Source: a virus
DNA: 29,363 nucleotides
IMG/VR virus record: IMGVR_UViG_3300037502_003076
Coordinates: 1-29,363 of that record
Strand: one strand, 5' to 3'
Positions 28,625 through 29,363 of the stretch are shown piece by piece (the stretch's first letter is position 1; each line of letters opens with the position of its first letter). The position numbers and the translations under genes were made by a program. Below the pieces are notes generated by a model. That model saw only the letters and a list, made by a program, of their open reading frames with translations. It was not told the origin of the DNA and did not search any database.

Positions 28625-29363
28625 TAGGCCCCCAAAATGAGAAAGGTTAAGTCGTAGGTGCGCTTGGGTGTAAGTCCATTCACCCGTTTGATGCTGACTT
28701 CATTTCGTGCGCTGATTTCCCAATCAATGTTAGCCGTTCCTGCGCTGGTTGTCTCTTTTGTCTCGGTGTCAATAGCTTGGGTAAGCAAAACAGCTGCAAC
28801 GGTGTTTCCAAATCCGGTAGACAACCGGATAGGCCAATCTGGCCCAACGTAGGCGGTGATGGCCGGTGGAGTGACGGCAAAATAAGTAATGTTGTTAAAA
28901 AACACGTTGGTGGCGCTGCTGGAAAGGTTAAAAATTCTCATGGTGCCATCTACAGAAGACAGCTTGCAGTAGGCGTGGGAGCTTCCGTGATCGTGGTTAA
29001 GCAAAAGGGTTTGCGTGGTTTCCGGGTAAAGCGTAGCCGGCATGGTAAACATGATGGTGTTATCAGCCTTGGTTGTGGGGGCAACCGCCCCCCGCAAGTA
29101 AACCTCCCCTAAGGCGTCCACATAATAAGCCAAGGTGGGCTCCCCGGCCGTCTGGGTGCTGTTTTGTGGCGTTAAGGCCACCCATGGGAGTGCGGGGACA
29201 ACCGCCCTTACGGTGCGATAACTGGCAACAATGTTTCCGGCAATCGTCAACCCGCCGTTGACGGCATTTACCGTCGTTTGAGAAAACACATTAAGCGGCC
29301 GCAACAGGCGCTCAATCCATTCTGCCTGGCTGGCGTACTCTTCCACGTTAAGCTTAAAACCTT
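28624..29363 (-). CDS. Tail-fibre/adaptor-type virion protein, 250 aa (junction-spanning; 3' part)
   Basis: Complete only across the circular junction: it starts at 140 and ends here (753 bp). N-terminal AEWIERLLRPLNVFSQTTVN (18-37) resembles the attachment part of podoviral fibre proteins. Residues 64-100 carry PWVALTPQNS and YYVDALGEVYLRGAV, a common fibre/baseplate strand pattern with a G-x-V-x-L-R-G core. The rest is beta-rich, and a DHGSSHAYC segment (about 129-137) could bind a metal. It follows the nozzle gene (ATGA) and precedes the internal proteins. Confidence 0.75.
   Translation of the reverse strand, partial: GFKLNVEEYASQAEWIERLLRPLNVFSQTTVNAVNGGLTIAGNIVASYRTVRAVVPALPWVALTPQNSTQTAGEPTLAYYVDALGEVYLRGAVAPTTKADNTIMFTMPATLYPETTQTLLLNHDHGSSHAYCKLSSVDGTMRIFNLSSSATNVFFNNITYFAVTPPAITAYVGPDWPIRLSTGFGNTVAAVLLTQAIDTETKETTSAGTANIDWEISARNEVSIKRVNGLTPKRTYDLTFLILGA
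29237..29363. repeat. 127-bp terminal direct repeat (copy 2)
   Basis: Exact copy of bases 1-127, marking circular closure of the 29,236-bp genome. It falls within the coding sequence of the fibre-type gene. Confidence 0.95.

Noticed and set aside
1-29363. CRISPR arrays, tRNA genes, insertion sequences, integrase and attachment sites
   Set aside because: I looked for evenly spaced direct repeats, tRNA-like ends, transposase and recombinase motifs, and saw none.

Overview
This window is a complete, circularly closed genome of a small tailed bacteriophage, most likely a podovirus. Bases 1-127 are repeated exactly at 29237-29363, so the unique sequence is 29,236 bp. The repeat cuts through one virion gene. 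Portal, capsid, adaptor and nozzle-like tail proteins, together with four Ala/Gln-rich candidate ejection proteins, point to a short-tailed particle. No tape-measure-length gene, tail sheath, integrase or DNA polymerase is visible. A lipobox protein, Sec-type signal peptides and a holin/endolysin cassette suggest a Gram-negative host. Promoters look like ordinary sigma-70 sites. GC is roughly mid-to-high 50s percent by eye. The host cannot be named from the sequence.

Layout: (1) A short divergent control region (about 13419-13498) separates a leftward RHH repressor-like gene from a rightward recombination operon. (2) Rightward (+) genes, 13499-16582: YqaJ/lambda-type exonuclease, Erf-type annealing protein, terminator, an unknown 184-aa protein with its own promoter, a 39-aa membrane peptide, a zinc-finger/RHH protein, and a separately promoted 79-aa protein. 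(3) Leftward early/middle genes, 13418 to 6368: RHH protein, membrane peptide, zinc-ribbon protein, a 306-bp structured noncoding region, a replication initiator with a lambda-like origin candidate inside it, DnaB-type helicase, three small proteins, a Cys-rich protein, RusA resolvase, small proteins, a terminase-small-subunit candidate and large terminase. (4) Leftward late genes, from a promoter at about 6356 through the circular junction to 16535: major capsid protein, decoration-like protein, a small acidic protein, adaptor, nozzle/hub, a fibre-type protein across the junction, four internal virion/ejection proteins, portal, scaffold, three signal-peptide proteins including a repeat-containing fibre, and a lysis cassette ending in an HExxH lipoprotein.

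Genes are packed tightly. Most neighbours overlap by ATGA or TAATG, so translation is probably coupled throughout. The replication logic resembles P22/lambda: initiator plus own helicase loads the host replisome, while exonuclease, Erf and RusA handle recombination and branched DNA before terminase packaging. The most interesting points are the helically phased iterons and polypurine tract inside the initiator gene, the attenuator-like RNA before that gene, the HExxH lipoprotein with an apparent CTG start, a virion-like fibre carrying a Sec signal, and about eight-fold depletion of GATC.
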